Positions 8,140-17,093 are shown, numbered from the stretch's first letter. The stretch: 64,000 bases of DNA from Bradyrhizobium sp. ORS 285 (GCF_900176205.1 NZ_LT859959.1:6561001-6625000); one strand, 5' to 3'. The notes: generated by a model not told the origin, from the sequence alone. Numbers and translations: made by a program.

Positions 8140-10134
8140 TCATAAGCCCATGTCATCACCCGGGTCGAGCGCAGCCTGGCGCGCAATCCCCGTGGTGCTC
8201 GCATCGCGTGAGCGGGCCTGCTGCGGCATCCCATCATCGTCATCGAAAACGACAGAAAACTCGTCCGCTGGATCCGGGCTCGTGGTTTCGCTCGCGATCG
8301 CCTGGTGCTGCGGCAGCTCCGGCTCCCGTCGCAAGCCGCCATTGGCCTGCTCGCTCCCCGTTTCAGCTGGCACCATGAGCTCGGATCCGGCGAGCACGGG
8401 CATGATGGGCGCGAGCGATGACCAGTCATCAAAACCTGCAGACGTCCTGGTCCTGGCAGGGGCCGGCGGCGGCAGAATGCGAGAGCTAAGTCTCTGATCC
8501 TCGAAATAGCGCGCCTTCCTGGCGAGAATCGGTGGAGCACCGGCAGCCATCACGATCTCATCGGCCGCCGGCAACTGCATCACTTCGCCCGGCGTCAGGA
8601 GCGGACGCGGCGTCTCCTGGCGCGACACCATGAGGTGACCCAACCATGGCGCCATGCGATGCCCGGCATAATTCTTCACGTCTCGCATTTCGGTTGCGGT
8701 GCCGAGCGCGTCGGACACGCGCTTGGCGGTCCGTTCGTCATTGGTTGCGAAGCTGACGCGGACGTGGCAGTTGTCCAGTATGGCGTTGTTCGGCCCATAC
8801 GCCTTCTCGATCTGATTGAGCGATTGCGCAATCAGGAAGCTCTTGATGCCGTATCCGGCCATGAAGGCGAGAGCAGATTCGAAGAAGTCGAGCCGGCCTA
8901 GCGCCGGAAACTCGTCAAGCATCATCAGCAAGCGATGGTGGCGCTGCTTCGCCTTGAGGTCCTCGGTCAGGCGGCGGCCGATCTGGTTCAGAACGAGGCG
9001 AATGAGCGGCTTGGTGCGCGAGATATCGGACGGCGGGACGACGAGATAGAGCGTCGCGGGCTCTGCCCCTGCAATTATATCGGCGATGCGCCAATCGCTT
9101 CTCCCGGTGACGGCAGCGATCACCGGGTCCCGGTACAGACCGAGGAACGACATCGCAGTTGATAGCACCCCGGATCGCTCATTCTCCGACTTGTTCAGAA
9201 GCTCGCGCGCGGTCGATGCCACCACCGGATGCGACCCGGCGGCGCCCAGATGAGGCGTCGCCATCATCGCCATCAGCGTCGCCTCGATCGAACGCCGCGG
9301 GTCGGAGAGGAACGCGGCAACACCGGCCAAGGTCTTGTCGGCCTCGGAATAGAGCACGTGCAGGATCGCACCCACCAGAAGGGAATGGCTGGTCTTTTCC
9401 CAATGATTGCGCTTGTCGAGCGAGCCCTCGGGATCGACCAGCACATCAGCGACATTCTGGACGTCACGCACTTCGGACGGCCCTCGCCTGACCTCGAGCA
9501 ATGGATTGTAGGCTGCGGCATCCGGATTGGTCGGGTCGAACAACAGCACGCGGCCATGCCGCGCGCGAAATCCTGCCGTGAGCTGCCAGTTCTCGCCCTT
9601 GATGTCGTGAACGATGGCCGATCCCGGCCATGTCAGAAGAGAAGGCACAACGAGACCGACGCCCTTGCCCGATCGGGTCGGCGCAAAGCAGAGCACATGC
9701 TCCGGTCCGTCATGGCGCAGGTAGTGCGCTCCCAATCGTCCGAGGACCACGCCGTCCTCACCGAGCAGCCCCGCCTTGCGCACCTCGCCCAGCTCGGCCC
9801 AGCGCGCGGACCCGTAGGTGGCTGCGGTCTTCGCCTCCCGCGACCGCCAGAGCGACATGCCGATCGCCACCGCAATGGACACAAGACTGCCACTGACCGC
9901 GATCGCCGCACCTTGGGCGAAGATCGAGGGCGCGTAGGCATCGTAGATGAACCACCACCAGAAGAAGACCGGTGGGAGGTAAACTGGCCAGCCGGCAAGC
10001 ACGAACCACGGCGTTCCCAGTCGCGGTTGAAAAGCAAGCTGCCAGGCCGTCCACTCGGTCGCCGACCAGATCGCGAGCAGGTTGATCAGCAAGACGGTGA
10101 GCAATTGTGCCCATTGAATCCGGGTCGCAGGCAT
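8140..10134 (-). CDS. traG: TraG, type IV coupling protein
   Basis: A 664-residue VirD4/TraG ATPase that links the relaxosome to the Trb channel. N-terminal membrane helices (LLTVLLINLLAIWSATEWTA and GWPVYLPPVFFWWWFIYDAY) precede a cytoplasmic ATPase with Walker A (FAPTRSGKGVGLVVPSLL) and Walker B (LLMMLDEFPALGRLDFF). The start at 10134 (MPATRIQWAQLL) is chosen because upstream in-frame residues are Arg-rich and run toward the relaxase gene. Length is standard for the family. Intact. Confidence 0.96.
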   Translation of the reverse strand: MPATRIQWAQLLTVLLINLLAIWSATEWTAWQLAFQPRLGTPWFVLAGWPVYLPPVFFWWWFIYDAYAPSIFAQGAAIAVSGSLVSIAVAIGMSLWRSREAKTAATYGSARWAELGEVRKAGLLGEDGVVLGRLGAHYLRHDGPEHVLCFAPTRSGKGVGLVVPSLLTWPGSAIVHDIKGENWQLTAGFRARHGRVLLFDPTNPDAAAYNPLLEVRRGPSEVRDVQNVADVLVDPEGSLDKRNHWEKTSHSLLVGAILHVLYSEADKTLAGVAAFLSDPRRSIEATLMAMMATPHLGAAGSHPVVASTARELLNKSENERSGVLSTAMSFLGLYRDPVIAAVTGRSDWRIADIIAGAEPATLYLVVPPSDISRTKPLIRLVLNQIGRRLTEDLKAKQRHHRLLMMLDEFPALGRLDFFESALAFMAGYGIKSFLIAQSLNQIEKAYGPNNAILDNCHVRVSFATNDERTAKRVSDALGTATEMRDVKNYAGHRMAPWLGHLMVSRQETPRPLLTPGEVMQLPAADEIVMAAGAPPILARKARYFEDQRLSSRILPPPAPARTRTSAGFDDWSSLAPIMPVLAGSELMVPAETGSEQANGGLRREPELPQHQAIASETTSPDPADEFSVVFDDDDGMPQQARSRDASTTGIARQAALDPGDDMGL

Positions 10135-10151
10135 ATGGTGTCCTCCCACGG

Positions 10152-11912
10152 CTAGAGACCGAGGTCGCGCTTGCGGCCAAGCTGCCATTCGATGCCACCG
10201 GTCTTGGCGAGACCTGTGACCCTCTGACCGAGCCGGTGATCGATGTCCCGGGACCACGGCACGAGGTAGAAGCCGAGAGCATTATCGATCATGGCGAAGC
10301 GGCCGGAGGCGAGGACAAGCCGCTGACGGTAGGTTCCCGTAATCTGTTCGCCGGCGGCGACCGGCAGCTGCGGCAATTTGTTCGTCGCCGACAGTCGCGC
10401 CCCGACAGATGCGAGCTCCTGCCGGCGCAGCGTCTTGAGGAGATCGCGTTGGGGGACGATCTGCTCGCCATGCCTCTGCGCGAGCCCCCGGTCCGCGAGA
10501 TACTCTGCCCGGCTGCGGAGCGCGCCCCTCACTTCGGCGCCAAATCCGCTCAGCGCAGGAGAGGCAGGCTCTCGCTCGACCAGTCGATGATCGAGCCAGG
10601 TTGCCCCCTCAGCCTTGATCTGATCTGCCAAAGCAAGATCCGAGCGCGTCGCCAGAACCAGGGTCGGCTGCGCCTCGTCCGGTGCGCCAAAACGCCTGAT
10701 CTCGACGATGCCGCCGGGCTGAGGCGCCTGCGCAAAGGCCTCGATCCCGCGGAAGCGGACGTGGTGGGCGCGGCCGTCCATGCCATCGATGACCGCATAG
10801 GCTTCACCTGTCAGCTCGTCATGGAGTCCATGGGCGACCAACCGGCCCACGACCGGTGATGAGCTGTCAAAGCCATGGATGACGTAGTCGGCAGCGCTCC
10901 GCTCCTCACCACCGTGAGCGAACGCCTGATGCATGGTCCTGATGATGTCATCGCGCGCGCCGAGCTCGCGGAGCTTTCGCTCTGCACCGAGCTCGACCAT
11001 CCACTCGTTGGGCCCGACTGCTGCGGCCAATCCCAGACGCTCAAGATATTGCAAGCGCCCTCGCATCAGGCCGAGAACCTCGGGATCGGGCCGACCCGCC
11101 ACGTGCTGACGGAGATCGATCGCACCCACGTCATCGGACGCCCTGCGGATTTCACGATCGAGGCGTGTCCAGCGGTCCGCCGTGATCTCCCTTTCGAGCA
11201 CGTTGCGAATGTCATGCTCCGGCTTTGGACCAAGCTCGAGCGCGACCAGCTCCTCGGCCCGGGAGCGCAGGCCTCGGCCGATATAGTCGCGGGCAATCAC
11301 GAGATCAGCGCCTGTCTGATCGACGCCGCGAACGAGCACATGGACATGCGGATGATCCGTGTTCCAATGATCGACTGCGATCCACTCGAGGCGCGTCGAC
11401 AGATCGGCCTCCATCTGGCGCATCAGATCTCGCGTGAAGGCCCGGAGGTCCACCATGTCGACTGCGTCCTCTGGCGAGACGATGAACCGGAAATGATGCC
11501 TGTCGTCTCTGCTCCGCGCCTCAAAGGCTGCTTCATCGGCGAGATCACCTCGCGCGTCGAACATCTTTGCCGGCTCGCCGTCACGGGTGACACCTTCCCG
11601 TTTGAGATAGGTCAGATGCGTCGCCAGCGGCGCTGACCGAAACGCTCGGCCCTTGTGCCTTGCAATGCGGGCCTTCACCGTGACACGGCGGGCCGGGGCG
11701 AAGAGGCGCTCGCGACTGAAGCTGAGCCTGCCGCGGCCGAACGTCGAATGGGCACGAGCCGTCCGACCTCCTTCGATCGCCATCAGCGGGCTGACATGCC
11801 CAGCAGCGTTCGCGGCGCGCAGAACGCGACTGATGAAGCTCTTGGCCTTCCTTCCACGGCCCTGACGGATGCGGCCCGGGCGGATGCGGAACTCGCGCTC
11901 GCTGGTGCTCAT
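10152..11912 (-). CDS. Relaxase / VirD2-like protein with DUF3363
   Basis: A 586-residue MOB relaxase. After a basic N-terminus comes a likely catalytic Tyr region (LTYLKREGVTRDGEP). The metal-binding His motif follows (DHWNTDHPHVHVLVRG), where the conserved HxDxxHxHV-like triad would coordinate metal for nicking at oriT. The C-terminal half corresponds to DUF3363. It lies 17 bp upstream of traG and should nick and pilot the transferred strand. The start at 11912 (MSTSEREFRIRPGR) fits the family; a longer frame lacks family-like sequence. Intact. Confidence 0.93.
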   Translation of the reverse strand: MSTSEREFRIRPGRIRQGRGRKAKSFISRVLRAANAAGHVSPLMAIEGGRTARAHSTFGRGRLSFSRERLFAPARRVTVKARIARHKGRAFRSAPLATHLTYLKREGVTRDGEPAKMFDARGDLADEAAFEARSRDDRHHFRFIVSPEDAVDMVDLRAFTRDLMRQMEADLSTRLEWIAVDHWNTDHPHVHVLVRGVDQTGADLVIARDYIGRGLRSRAEELVALELGPKPEHDIRNVLEREITADRWTRLDREIRRASDDVGAIDLRQHVAGRPDPEVLGLMRGRLQYLERLGLAAAVGPNEWMVELGAERKLRELGARDDIIRTMHQAFAHGGEERSAADYVIHGFDSSSPVVGRLVAHGLHDELTGEAYAVIDGMDGRAHHVRFRGIEAFAQAPQPGGIVEIRRFGAPDEAQPTLVLATRSDLALADQIKAEGATWLDHRLVEREPASPALSGFGAEVRGALRSRAEYLADRGLAQRHGEQIVPQRDLLKTLRRQELASVGARLSATNKLPQLPVAAGEQITGTYRQRLVLASGRFAMIDNALGFYLVPWSRDIDHRLGQRVTGLAKTGGIEWQLGRKRDLGL

Positions 11913-12372
11913 GCGCGGTGCCCCGCAGCACAGACTGACGCTGAAGTGCCGGAGACAGCATTGAACTTGCTGACGAAGACAATGAGCGCGGCACGCGCTC
12001 CGACCGAACGGCACGGTTGAACGCAAGCCATGTCAATGGCTTGCTGATCAACCGGTGAGCCGCTTTTATCTTGCCGTCGAAGCCGGGCAAATCGCTGCCG
12101 GCTTCCGCCCCTCGTCTCAGCTCTCAGCCAGACATCCCGCGCCGACCGCTCGCATGCAGCGGCCAAGCAGCCGATGCCGTAAAGCAGGCGATGGACAAGC
12201 AAAATCAAAAATGACGCAACGCACCGCGCGACAGCGACAAAAACGGTTCTGCTACCGCAGCTTTTGAGAGGCAAAGCCTGGCGTCGCAATCGCGATGACA
12301 ACAGTCTCTGGCCGCCGCCGCTGCTCATCGGAGCGGAGTTTATCTTCGCAGGTTGTGCGCAGATCGCCTGCA
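11913..12372 (-). other. 460-bp gap between relaxase and S26 protease genes
   Basis: No convincing gene. A 161-codon minus-strand frame (11909-12394) crosses it but is Arg/Cys-rich, has no family-like motif and overlaps both neighbours, so it is treated as chance. Related elements often carry a lytic transglycosylase here; none is present. The position next to the relaxase makes it a candidate place for oriT, but no nick-site consensus was recognised. Confidence 0.4.
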
Positions 12373-12888
12373 TCATCTCGGCTGCCTCGTCCACAGGGGA
12401 ATGGCACGCCCGACGACGTCTGACGTCGCCGTCGGACCGAAATATCTTCCATCCAGCGAACTCTCCGATTGCCTATTCATGAGAAAGAGCTCGTCATTGC
12501 CGATGGTGCGGCAACCTTGCCAGTCCGGCAGCTTCCGTCGATGTCTGTCGCTTGCTTGCGCGAGGCCGGCCTCGACATCATCGATAAGGATGACGTTGTT
12601 GCGTCGACACACCGCTTGCCCGGGAAGAGCAGAAATGTGCTTCAGCATCGGCACACCTCGGGGCAGGTAGCCTTCATCCGCGAGCCATCCGGCCAGCACG
12701 TCCTGGGGCTGGACAACGACGATCTCGTTGATACTCCATTGCCGGACCGGCTGAATCCAATAGAGGCCAATGGCAACACTGCCGGAGGCATTCCAGATGA
12801 GCAGCGGACGGGGCCGCGGGAGTCCAGCTTCCATCAGCAGCGACGCGCTCACGAGAATGATGAAGACACTGGAAAGCCGTCTCGTCAT
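12373..12888 (-). CDS. traF: TraF-like S26 signal peptidase (conjugation)
   Basis: A 171-residue membrane protease. It has an N-terminal anchor (VFIILVSASLLMEAGL), a Ser motif (WNASGSVAIGLYWI) and a Lys motif (MLKHISALPGQAVC), which together form the Ser/Lys dyad of the S26 family. TraF-type enzymes process the conjugative pilin, here presumably TrbC at 4030-4353. Its start at 12888 overlaps the stop of the DUF2840 gene (ATGA). Length is normal for TraF. Intact. Confidence 0.9.
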   Translation of the reverse strand: MTRRLSSVFIILVSASLLMEAGLPRPRPLLIWNASGSVAIGLYWIQPVRQWSINEIVVVQPQDVLAGWLADEGYLPRGVPMLKHISALPGQAVCRRNNVILIDDVEAGLAQASDRHRRKLPDWQGCRTIGNDELFLMNRQSESSLDGRYFGPTATSDVVGRAIPLWTRQPR

Positions 12889-13349
12889 GGCATGACACTC
12901 CGCCGGTGCAGCCAGGCCCGATGCCGCAGGTGCGTGTAGGGACGCGGCGGTTGGCCAGCGGCCATGCGGTTCTGAACGTGCCGCCAATGATCAGGTGCGA
13001 CATCAGCCGGATCGATGCCGAGAGCCTCGATCGCATCGATCTGCTGCAACACCCGTTCGACCTTCGGCCAGCCGAACACCTGCAGCAGGATCGCTGCTCC
13101 TGGAACGACGAAGGGCACGGTCGCGCAGTCTTCTCCGGGGCCGACCGCCTGCATAATGTTGATCCGCGACAGCGCCGTACCGAAACCATTCGACGACCAA
13201 CGCACGAATGCGAAGACGCTTCCCGGCGTGAACGCCACCTCCCGGCGATATTGGTCGAGCCGGAGCTCCTGCACGGTTCGACCAAAGCGTATGCGGTTCT
13301 CGATCTTTCCCTGCAGCCATAGCAATTGAACACGCGTCAGCTCGCTCAT
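12885..13349 (-). CDS. DUF2840 protein
   Basis: A 154-residue protein beginning MSELTRVQLLWLQGKIENRI and containing the DUF2840 core (REVAFTPGSVFAFVRW). The family is found almost only in this class of conjugative element, next to traF and the replication genes; no biochemical role is known. The ATG at 13349 overlaps an upstream remnant's stop (ATGA) and is preferred over a TTG two codons earlier. It overlaps traF by 4 bp, so it belongs to that operon. Confidence 0.88.
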   Translation of the reverse strand: MSELTRVQLLWLQGKIENRIRFGRTVQELRLDQYRREVAFTPGSVFAFVRWSSNGFGTALSRINIMQAVGPGEDCATVPFVVPGAAILLQVFGWPKVERVLQQIDAIEALGIDPADVAPDHWRHVQNRMAAGQPPRPYTHLRHRAWLHRRSVMP

Positions 13350-13495
13350 TGGCAAACTCTGAAGTTGACGAAATCTGGATGGTGCTGCGGGCCGATCATG
13401 AGAACGCCTGCGGCAGCTCGAGCGGCTTCCGCGGTCGGCAGCAGGAGAAGCCAGCGTGCACTGGCGCCCGAAAGCGCGCGCCCGTTAGACAAAAT
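13346..13495 (-). pseudogene. C-terminal remnant of a small gene upstream of DUF2840
   Basis: The frame that ends in the ATGA overlap with DUF2840 reads SARWLLLLPTAEAARAAAG and then to a stop. It looks like the tail of a small protein, while the sequence 5' of it turns into the AT-richer, repeat-bearing replication region and has no start codon of quality. In related elements a parA-type gene and sometimes a short unknown sit between repA and DUF2840. No Walker motif exists here, so parA is absent and this is probably a leftover. Low certainty. Confidence 0.35.
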
Positions 13496-13507
13496 CCGAA
13501 GGATTTT
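13491..13507. repeat. Small perfect palindrome in the putative replication origin
   Basis: AAAATCC-GAA-GGATTTT: seven-base arms with a three-base spacer, about 60 bp before the iterons and inside the most A/T-rich patch of the repA-DUF2840 gap. GTTAG occurs three times around it. It could be a protein-binding site or melt easily. Function is inference. Confidence 0.45.
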
Positions 13508-13567
13508 GCAGTTAGGGAAGTTAGAAGGCAAAAAGGAACCGCCCGGCCAAAGGCTTAGGAGCAATTT

Positions 13568-13631
13568 CGGTCCCCGATGGCACGACGATCCGGTCCCCGA
13601 TGGCACGCGTCCTCCGGTCCCCGATAGCACG
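13568..13631. repeat. Iteron-like array, three direct repeats beside repA
   Basis: The 17-mer CGGTCCCCGATGGCACG occurs at 13568-13584 and 13591-13607, and with one change (GATAGC) at 13615-13631. Spacing is 23 and 24 bp, about two helical turns, as expected for repeats bound on one DNA face by a replication initiator. The array begins 8 bp past the 3' end of the repA coding sequence. This is the standard arrangement of an iteron-controlled oriV, seen directly in sequence; binding by the adjacent RepA is inferred. Confidence 0.75.
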
Positions 13632-13638
13632 AGACAAT

Positions 13639-14520
13639 TCACAGCTTGTCCCCCGCAGAGCTCGAGGGACGGTGCCTGGCGAAGCGCCGCGCGACTGGGT
13701 CTGTGACGACGGCTGCGAAGCTCAGCCGTTCGGTACCGTTGGGATCGCGCGACAGCACGAGCTCATAGCCCGGCAACCGCTGACGGCGGACAATTTCGCG
13801 AAGATCGTAGGCGAAATGCTTCAACGGCGAGAGGCTGCCGGACTTGGCATGGAGATAGCCGAGATCGAAGCTCCAACCGCCATGCTGATGGCCGCCATGC
13901 TTGCGCACGAGGCGATAGAGCCAACGCTCCAACCCACCCGTTAGCGCGAAATAGGCCCGGTCAATCGTCAGCACGAGCGCATCATCAATGACGCCCGAAT
14001 AGAACCAGTCCGGCAGGATCAACTGCAATCCGGACGGCCTGCCATGGGCATCCGCCGTCTCCTTCCACTCGTTGATCCAGGAGAAGCGGTGCCGCCGCCG
14101 CTCGGCCGGCTGACGGATCGAAGTGAGCACGGTCGTCGACTGCAGCCGATCAAGTCCTGCCTTCAGACGGTCGTAGTCACGGACGCCGGTGCCGCGGCCG
14201 ACGAATGTCAGGATCTCATACGGCGTGGCGGCCATCAGGCGTGACGTCTTCAATCCGGCGTCGCGAGCCTCCACGATCTGCGACGCCGCCCAGATCAGAA
14301 CGTCCGCATCCCAGATCGTCGCCATGCCGTGTTCGGGGACGGCCTCGACCCTGATGGCGACAGGCCCAGCGCGGAAGTCGATCGGCAGAACGCGCTTGCT
14401 CTTTGCGAGCGAGAAGAACGGATAGGCCATCAGATCCTGTGCGTCGCGCGCTGCCAGATCCCCTGGCAGAGCGCGAAACAGATCGAGCTGATCGCGCTCG
14501 GATTTGCGCAAATGCCGCAC
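13639..14520 (-). CDS. repA: Replication initiator protein A (RPA family)
   Basis: A 293-residue initiator of the RPA family (MRHLRKSERDQLDLFRALPG; PYEILTFVGRGTGVRDYDRL; LPDWFYSGVIDDALVLTIDR). The family combines winged-helix-like DNA-binding domains and starts replication by binding iterons; three iterons sit just downstream at 13568-13631. The start codon is GTG at 14520, two bases after the stop of the HTH gene, so translation is probably coupled. Intact. Its presence implies a replicating, plasmid-like stage of the element. Confidence 0.92.
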   Translation of the reverse strand: MRHLRKSERDQLDLFRALPGDLAARDAQDLMAYPFFSLAKSKRVLPIDFRAGPVAIRVEAVPEHGMATIWDADVLIWAASQIVEARDAGLKTSRLMAATPYEILTFVGRGTGVRDYDRLKAGLDRLQSTTVLTSIRQPAERRRHRFSWINEWKETADAHGRPSGLQLILPDWFYSGVIDDALVLTIDRAYFALTGGLERWLYRLVRKHGGHQHGGWSFDLGYLHAKSGSLSPLKHFAYDLREIVRRQRLPGYELVLSRDPNGTERLSFAAVVTDPVARRFARHRPSSSAGDKL

Positions 14521-14522
14521 GT

Positions 14523-14825
14523 TCAGGCCCGCCCTGCCCGTGATGCGCGACGCTCCTGTCCTGCATAGGGAATGAGACCCGGATGCCGCTTGGCCGGCAG
14601 AACGGTGCCCTGCCCGGGATCAGCCGTTGACGTTTTGGTGCCGCGATCGGCCCAGGCTTTCAGATCGTCGAGTGCATAGACAACGCGGCCGCCGATCTTG
14701 CGGTAGAGGGGACCTGTGCCGTATGTGCGGTGCTTTTCCAGAGTACGGCCGGACAGACCGAGATAACGCGCAGCCTCGGGTGTACGAAGAAAGCGCGGCG
14801 GCGAACCGGCTGTCTGATCGGGCAT
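14523..14825 (-). CDS. Excisionase-like MerR/AlpA helix-turn-helix protein
   Basis: A 100-residue protein with the HTH_17 / AlpA pattern (FLRTPEAARYLGLSGRTLEK, then GPLYRKIGGRVVYALDDLKAW). Such proteins either regulate the adjacent replication genes or act as excisionases that direct the element's recombinase. It lies 2 bp before repA's GTG start, in the same operon. The ATG at 14825 (MPDQTAGSPPR) is preferred over an earlier in-frame start. Intact. Confidence 0.88.
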   Translation of the reverse strand: MPDQTAGSPPRFLRTPEAARYLGLSGRTLEKHRTYGTGPLYRKIGGRVVYALDDLKAWADRGTKTSTADPGQGTVLPAKRHPGLIPYAGQERRASRAGRA

Positions 14826-14964
14826 CGGGCATCCTCCGGGACAGTTTTGCGCCCTCACGGATCGTTCGGCGCGTCGACGGTCATGGTGGAGGCGCAGGGC
14901 AGCGAAGGGGGATGCCGGAGATTGGGGCGCGCGTTTTCGGCATCCCCGGCGTCAGCAAGGCATC

Positions 14965-15172
14965 TCATGCTTGCGCGGCGGACCCAATCTCAGTGACAGC
15001 CCCGATCCGCAGCTGGTCTTGCAGCAAAGGTGTTGCGGCCGAGCGCATGAAGCCGTCCAGCTGTACGCTAGGCGCGGGCCGCGTAATCAGCAGTTCGGCA
15101 TGGCGATTGTGCTCGCCATGAGGTCACCATTCTTCGAGACTGCGCCGGCACTGGCAGGATGAGCTGTGGATC
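14965..15172 (-). pseudogene. Degenerate ORF remnant beside the IS
   Basis: Minus-strand reading gives a coherent frame (CQCRRSLEEW, in-frame TGA, then HAELLITRPAPSVQLDGFMR...) that ends at 14965-14967 and has no start codon before the IS end. It looks like the tail of a gene broken by a stop codon and truncated at the IS boundary. I do not recognise the family. The rest of the 14826-15172 gap holds nothing else convincing. Confidence 0.3.
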
Positions 15173-15196
15173 GTGTCCCATAGAGTGGTGTAGCTG
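15173..15196. repeat. Left terminal inverted repeat of the IS
   Basis: GTGTCCC-N5-GTGGTGTAGCT pattern, matched by the complement at 16568-16591 apart from the five middle bases and the last positions. Confidence 0.75.
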
Positions 15197-15238
15197 GCAT
15201 GGTGGATCACCGGGCGATTCCGGTGCGGGCCGAGCTCG

Positions 15239-16438
15239 TCAGCCTGCCACGGCGGGCAGGCCGGCAATGGGATCATCGCTCAAAGGCGCGATGGTTTCCA
15301 GCGTCATGTAGCGGGCGCGCTGGACGGCCCACTCGTCGTTCTGCTCGAGCAGGATCGCACCGACGAGACGGACGATTGCTTCCTCGTTTGGGAAGATGCC
15401 GACGACCTCGGTGCGGCGCTTGATCTCGCCATTGACCCTCTCGATTGGATTGGTCGAGTGCAGCTTGGCGCGGTGCTGTGCCGGGAAGCTCATATAGGCG
15501 AGCACGTCAGGCTCGGCCTCATCCATGAGGGCGGCGAGCTTGGGCACGTTGGGACGGATCTGGTCGGCGACCTTGCGCCATTGCGCCTTGGCTGCCTCGG
15601 CGTCGTCCTGGGCAAAGGCCGTGGCGATGAAGGCGGAGACCACGCGGCGCCCGCTCTTACCGGCATGAGCGAGAGCGTTGCGCATGAAGTGAACGCGACA
15701 ACGCTGCCAGGTGGCATTGAGCACCTTGGCGACGGTGGCCTTGATGCCCTCGTGAGCATCCGAGATCACGAGCTTCACGCCACGCAGTCCACGGCGTGTG
15801 AGCTTGCGCAGGAACGCGGTCCAGAACGTCTCGGCCTCGGACGGGCCGACGTCCATGCCCAGCACCTCGCGCCTTCCGTCGCTGTTGACGCCGATCGCGA
15901 CGATCACCGCGACCGAGACGATGCGCCCATTCTGGCGCACCTTCACGTAGGTGGCGTCGATCCACAGATACGGCCAGTCGCCTTCGATCGGACGGGCGAG
16001 AAAGGCCTTTACCTTGTCGTCGATCTCGCCACAGAGCCGGCTCACCTGGCTCTTGGAGATGCCGCTCATCCCCATCGCCTGCACGAGGTCGTCGACCGAA
16101 CGGGTCGAGACGCCCTGCACGTAGGCTTCCTGGATCACGGCGGTCAGCGCCTTCTCGGCCATCCGGCGCGGCTCCAGGAAGCCCGGGAAGTAGCTTCCCT
16201 TGCGCAGCTTGGGAATGCGCAACTCGACCGCGCCGGCACGCGTTTCCCAGATCCGGTCACGGTAGCCGTTGCGCTGCGCCAGACGCTCGGAGCTCTTCTC
16301 GCCATAGGCCGCTCCGGTCAGCCCGGCGACTTCCATCTCCATCAACCGCTGGGCTGCAAAGCCGATCATCTCGCGCAGAAGATCCGCGTCCGGGGCCTTC
16401 TCCACGAGCGCGCGAAGGTTCATCATCTCGTCGGTCAT
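15239..16438 (-). CDS. IS256-family transposase
   Basis: A 399-residue DDE transposase. Catalytic-region motifs are visible: first Asp in [13 protein letters not shown], second Asp in [13 protein letters not shown], and Glu in [13 protein letters not shown]. The N-terminal part ([20 protein letters not shown]) is the usual DNA-binding portion of this family. Full length with no stop or frameshift, so the copy may be active. Its ATG is at 16438 inside the IS. Confidence 0.95.
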   Translation of the reverse strand: MTDEMMNLRALVEKAPDADLLREMIGFAAQRLMEMEVAGLTGAAYGEKSSERLAQRNGYRDRIWETRAGAVELRIPKLRKGSYFPGFLEPRRMAEKALTAVIQEAYVQGVSTRSVDDLVQAMGMSGISKSQVSRLCGEIDDKVKAFLARPIEGDWPYLWIDATYVKVRQNGRIVSVAVIVAIGVNSDGRREVLGMDVGPSEAETFWTAFLRKLTRRGLRGVKLVISDAHEGIKATVAKVLNATWQRCRVHFMRNALAHAGKSGRRVVSAFIATAFAQDDAEAAKAQWRKVADQIRPNVPKLAALMDEAEPDVLAYMSFPAQHRAKLHSTNPIERVNGEIKRRTEVVGIFPNEEAIVRLVGAILLEQNDEWAVQRARYMTLETIAPLSDDPIAGLPAVAG

Positions 16439-16567
16439 CGGTGGTTCCTCGAATCAGGTTGGTGTCAGCAACCCGACCCTACCGGGCAATCGCCGGTGAC
16501 CACCGCAAAGCCGTCCACCCACTACAGCGCTATGGGGGAGCGCGCGGGCGGACGGCTTTGCTCTACC

Positions 16568-16591
16568 GAGCTACACCACGCCCGGGGACAC
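16568..16591. repeat. Right terminal inverted repeat of the IS
   Basis: AGCTACACCACGCCCGGGGACAC-type end, the inverted partner of 15173-15196. The 223 bp from here to the next gene (16592-16814) hold nothing I can support. Confidence 0.7.
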
Positions 16592-16814
16592 GACCAGAGT
16601 TGTGAACCACAGCGTGCTCGGACGCGTGTTGCAGGCTGGCGAATGGATGAGTGTTGTCCCCAATAGCGGCTGCCTGATACGGTCGTCAGATCAGGACCAC
16701 AACATCCAATGGTGGACACATCCGACAGCAGCGCCCGCTCGGCCGCAGCTTGCAATAAGAAGAGGTCAGAGCCACCGCTTCAATGATTGCAGAGACCATT
16801 GGATTGCGCACCAG

Positions 16815-17093
16815 CTACGTCTGATCGGATCCCCGTAGCAGCTGATGATAGCCCTTCTCTGACATCCACTGCGCCCGCGCGAGATGGCTGTCGAAGGCAC
16901 GCCGAGCCCGCTCGGGCTCCTTGGACGGATCGATGTGCAAAACGACCCGGGCAACCTCCTCCCAGTTCGCGCCCTCGGATGCTGCATCCAGCAGGCGCAG
17001 ATAGGTCACGACATGCGCCTCGTCGTAGGGTGTAAGAACGGAATCAGTCGGCGCGACGTCGGCGACGGTGGGATTGAACGGCGGAACGGGCAT
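16815..17093 (-). CDS. DUF2285-like small protein of the element backbone
   Basis: A 92-residue protein starting MPVPPFNPTVADVAPTDSVL. Its core (TYLRLLDAASEGANWEEVAR; RARRAFDSHLARAQWMSEKG) matches the short conserved protein usually placed just before the excisionase-repA genes in these elements and annotated as DUF2285 or DNA-binding-domain protein. It may be a regulator (inference). The start at 17093 excludes an unrelated upstream extension. It is now cut off from its usual partners by the IS. Confidence 0.65.
   Translation of the reverse strand: MPVPPFNPTVADVAPTDSVLTPYDEAHVVTYLRLLDAASEGANWEEVARVVLHIDPSKEPERARRAFDSHLARAQWMSEKGYHQLLRGSDQT

Larger units (their letters stand above)
15173..16591 (-). 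mobile_element. IS256-family insertion sequence, 1419 bp
   Basis: A single transposase gene (15239-16438) is bounded by imperfect 24-bp terminal inverted repeats. The left end begins GTGTCCCATAGAGTGGTGTAGCT (one base shorter here) and the right end, read inward, GTGTCCCCGGGCGTGGTGTAGCT. Size fits the family. Flanks TGTGGATC (left) and GACCAGAG (right) do not match, so no 8-9 bp target duplication is visible. That suggests a deletion or recombination after insertion. It separates the DUF2285-like gene from the HTH-repA operon. Confidence 0.85.

Noticed and set aside
11909..12394. 161-codon minus-strand frame between the relaxase and traF genes
   Set aside because: Overlaps both neighbours, Arg/Cys-rich composition, no motif; treated as chance in GC-rich DNA.
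13568..13631. Possible CRISPR-like repeat
   Set aside because: Spacing leaves only 6-7 bases between 17-bp repeats and there are three units; the iteron interpretation beside repA fits better.
13356..13642. parA gene expected between repA and DUF2840
   Set aside because: No Walker A or deviant P-loop in any frame; only a short tail remnant is present.
16560..16600. tRNA-like stretch (complement reads GTGGTGTAGCTCGGTAGAGC)
   Set aside because: It is the right terminal repeat of the IS; the anticodon and T arms do not follow, and the left end has the same core.
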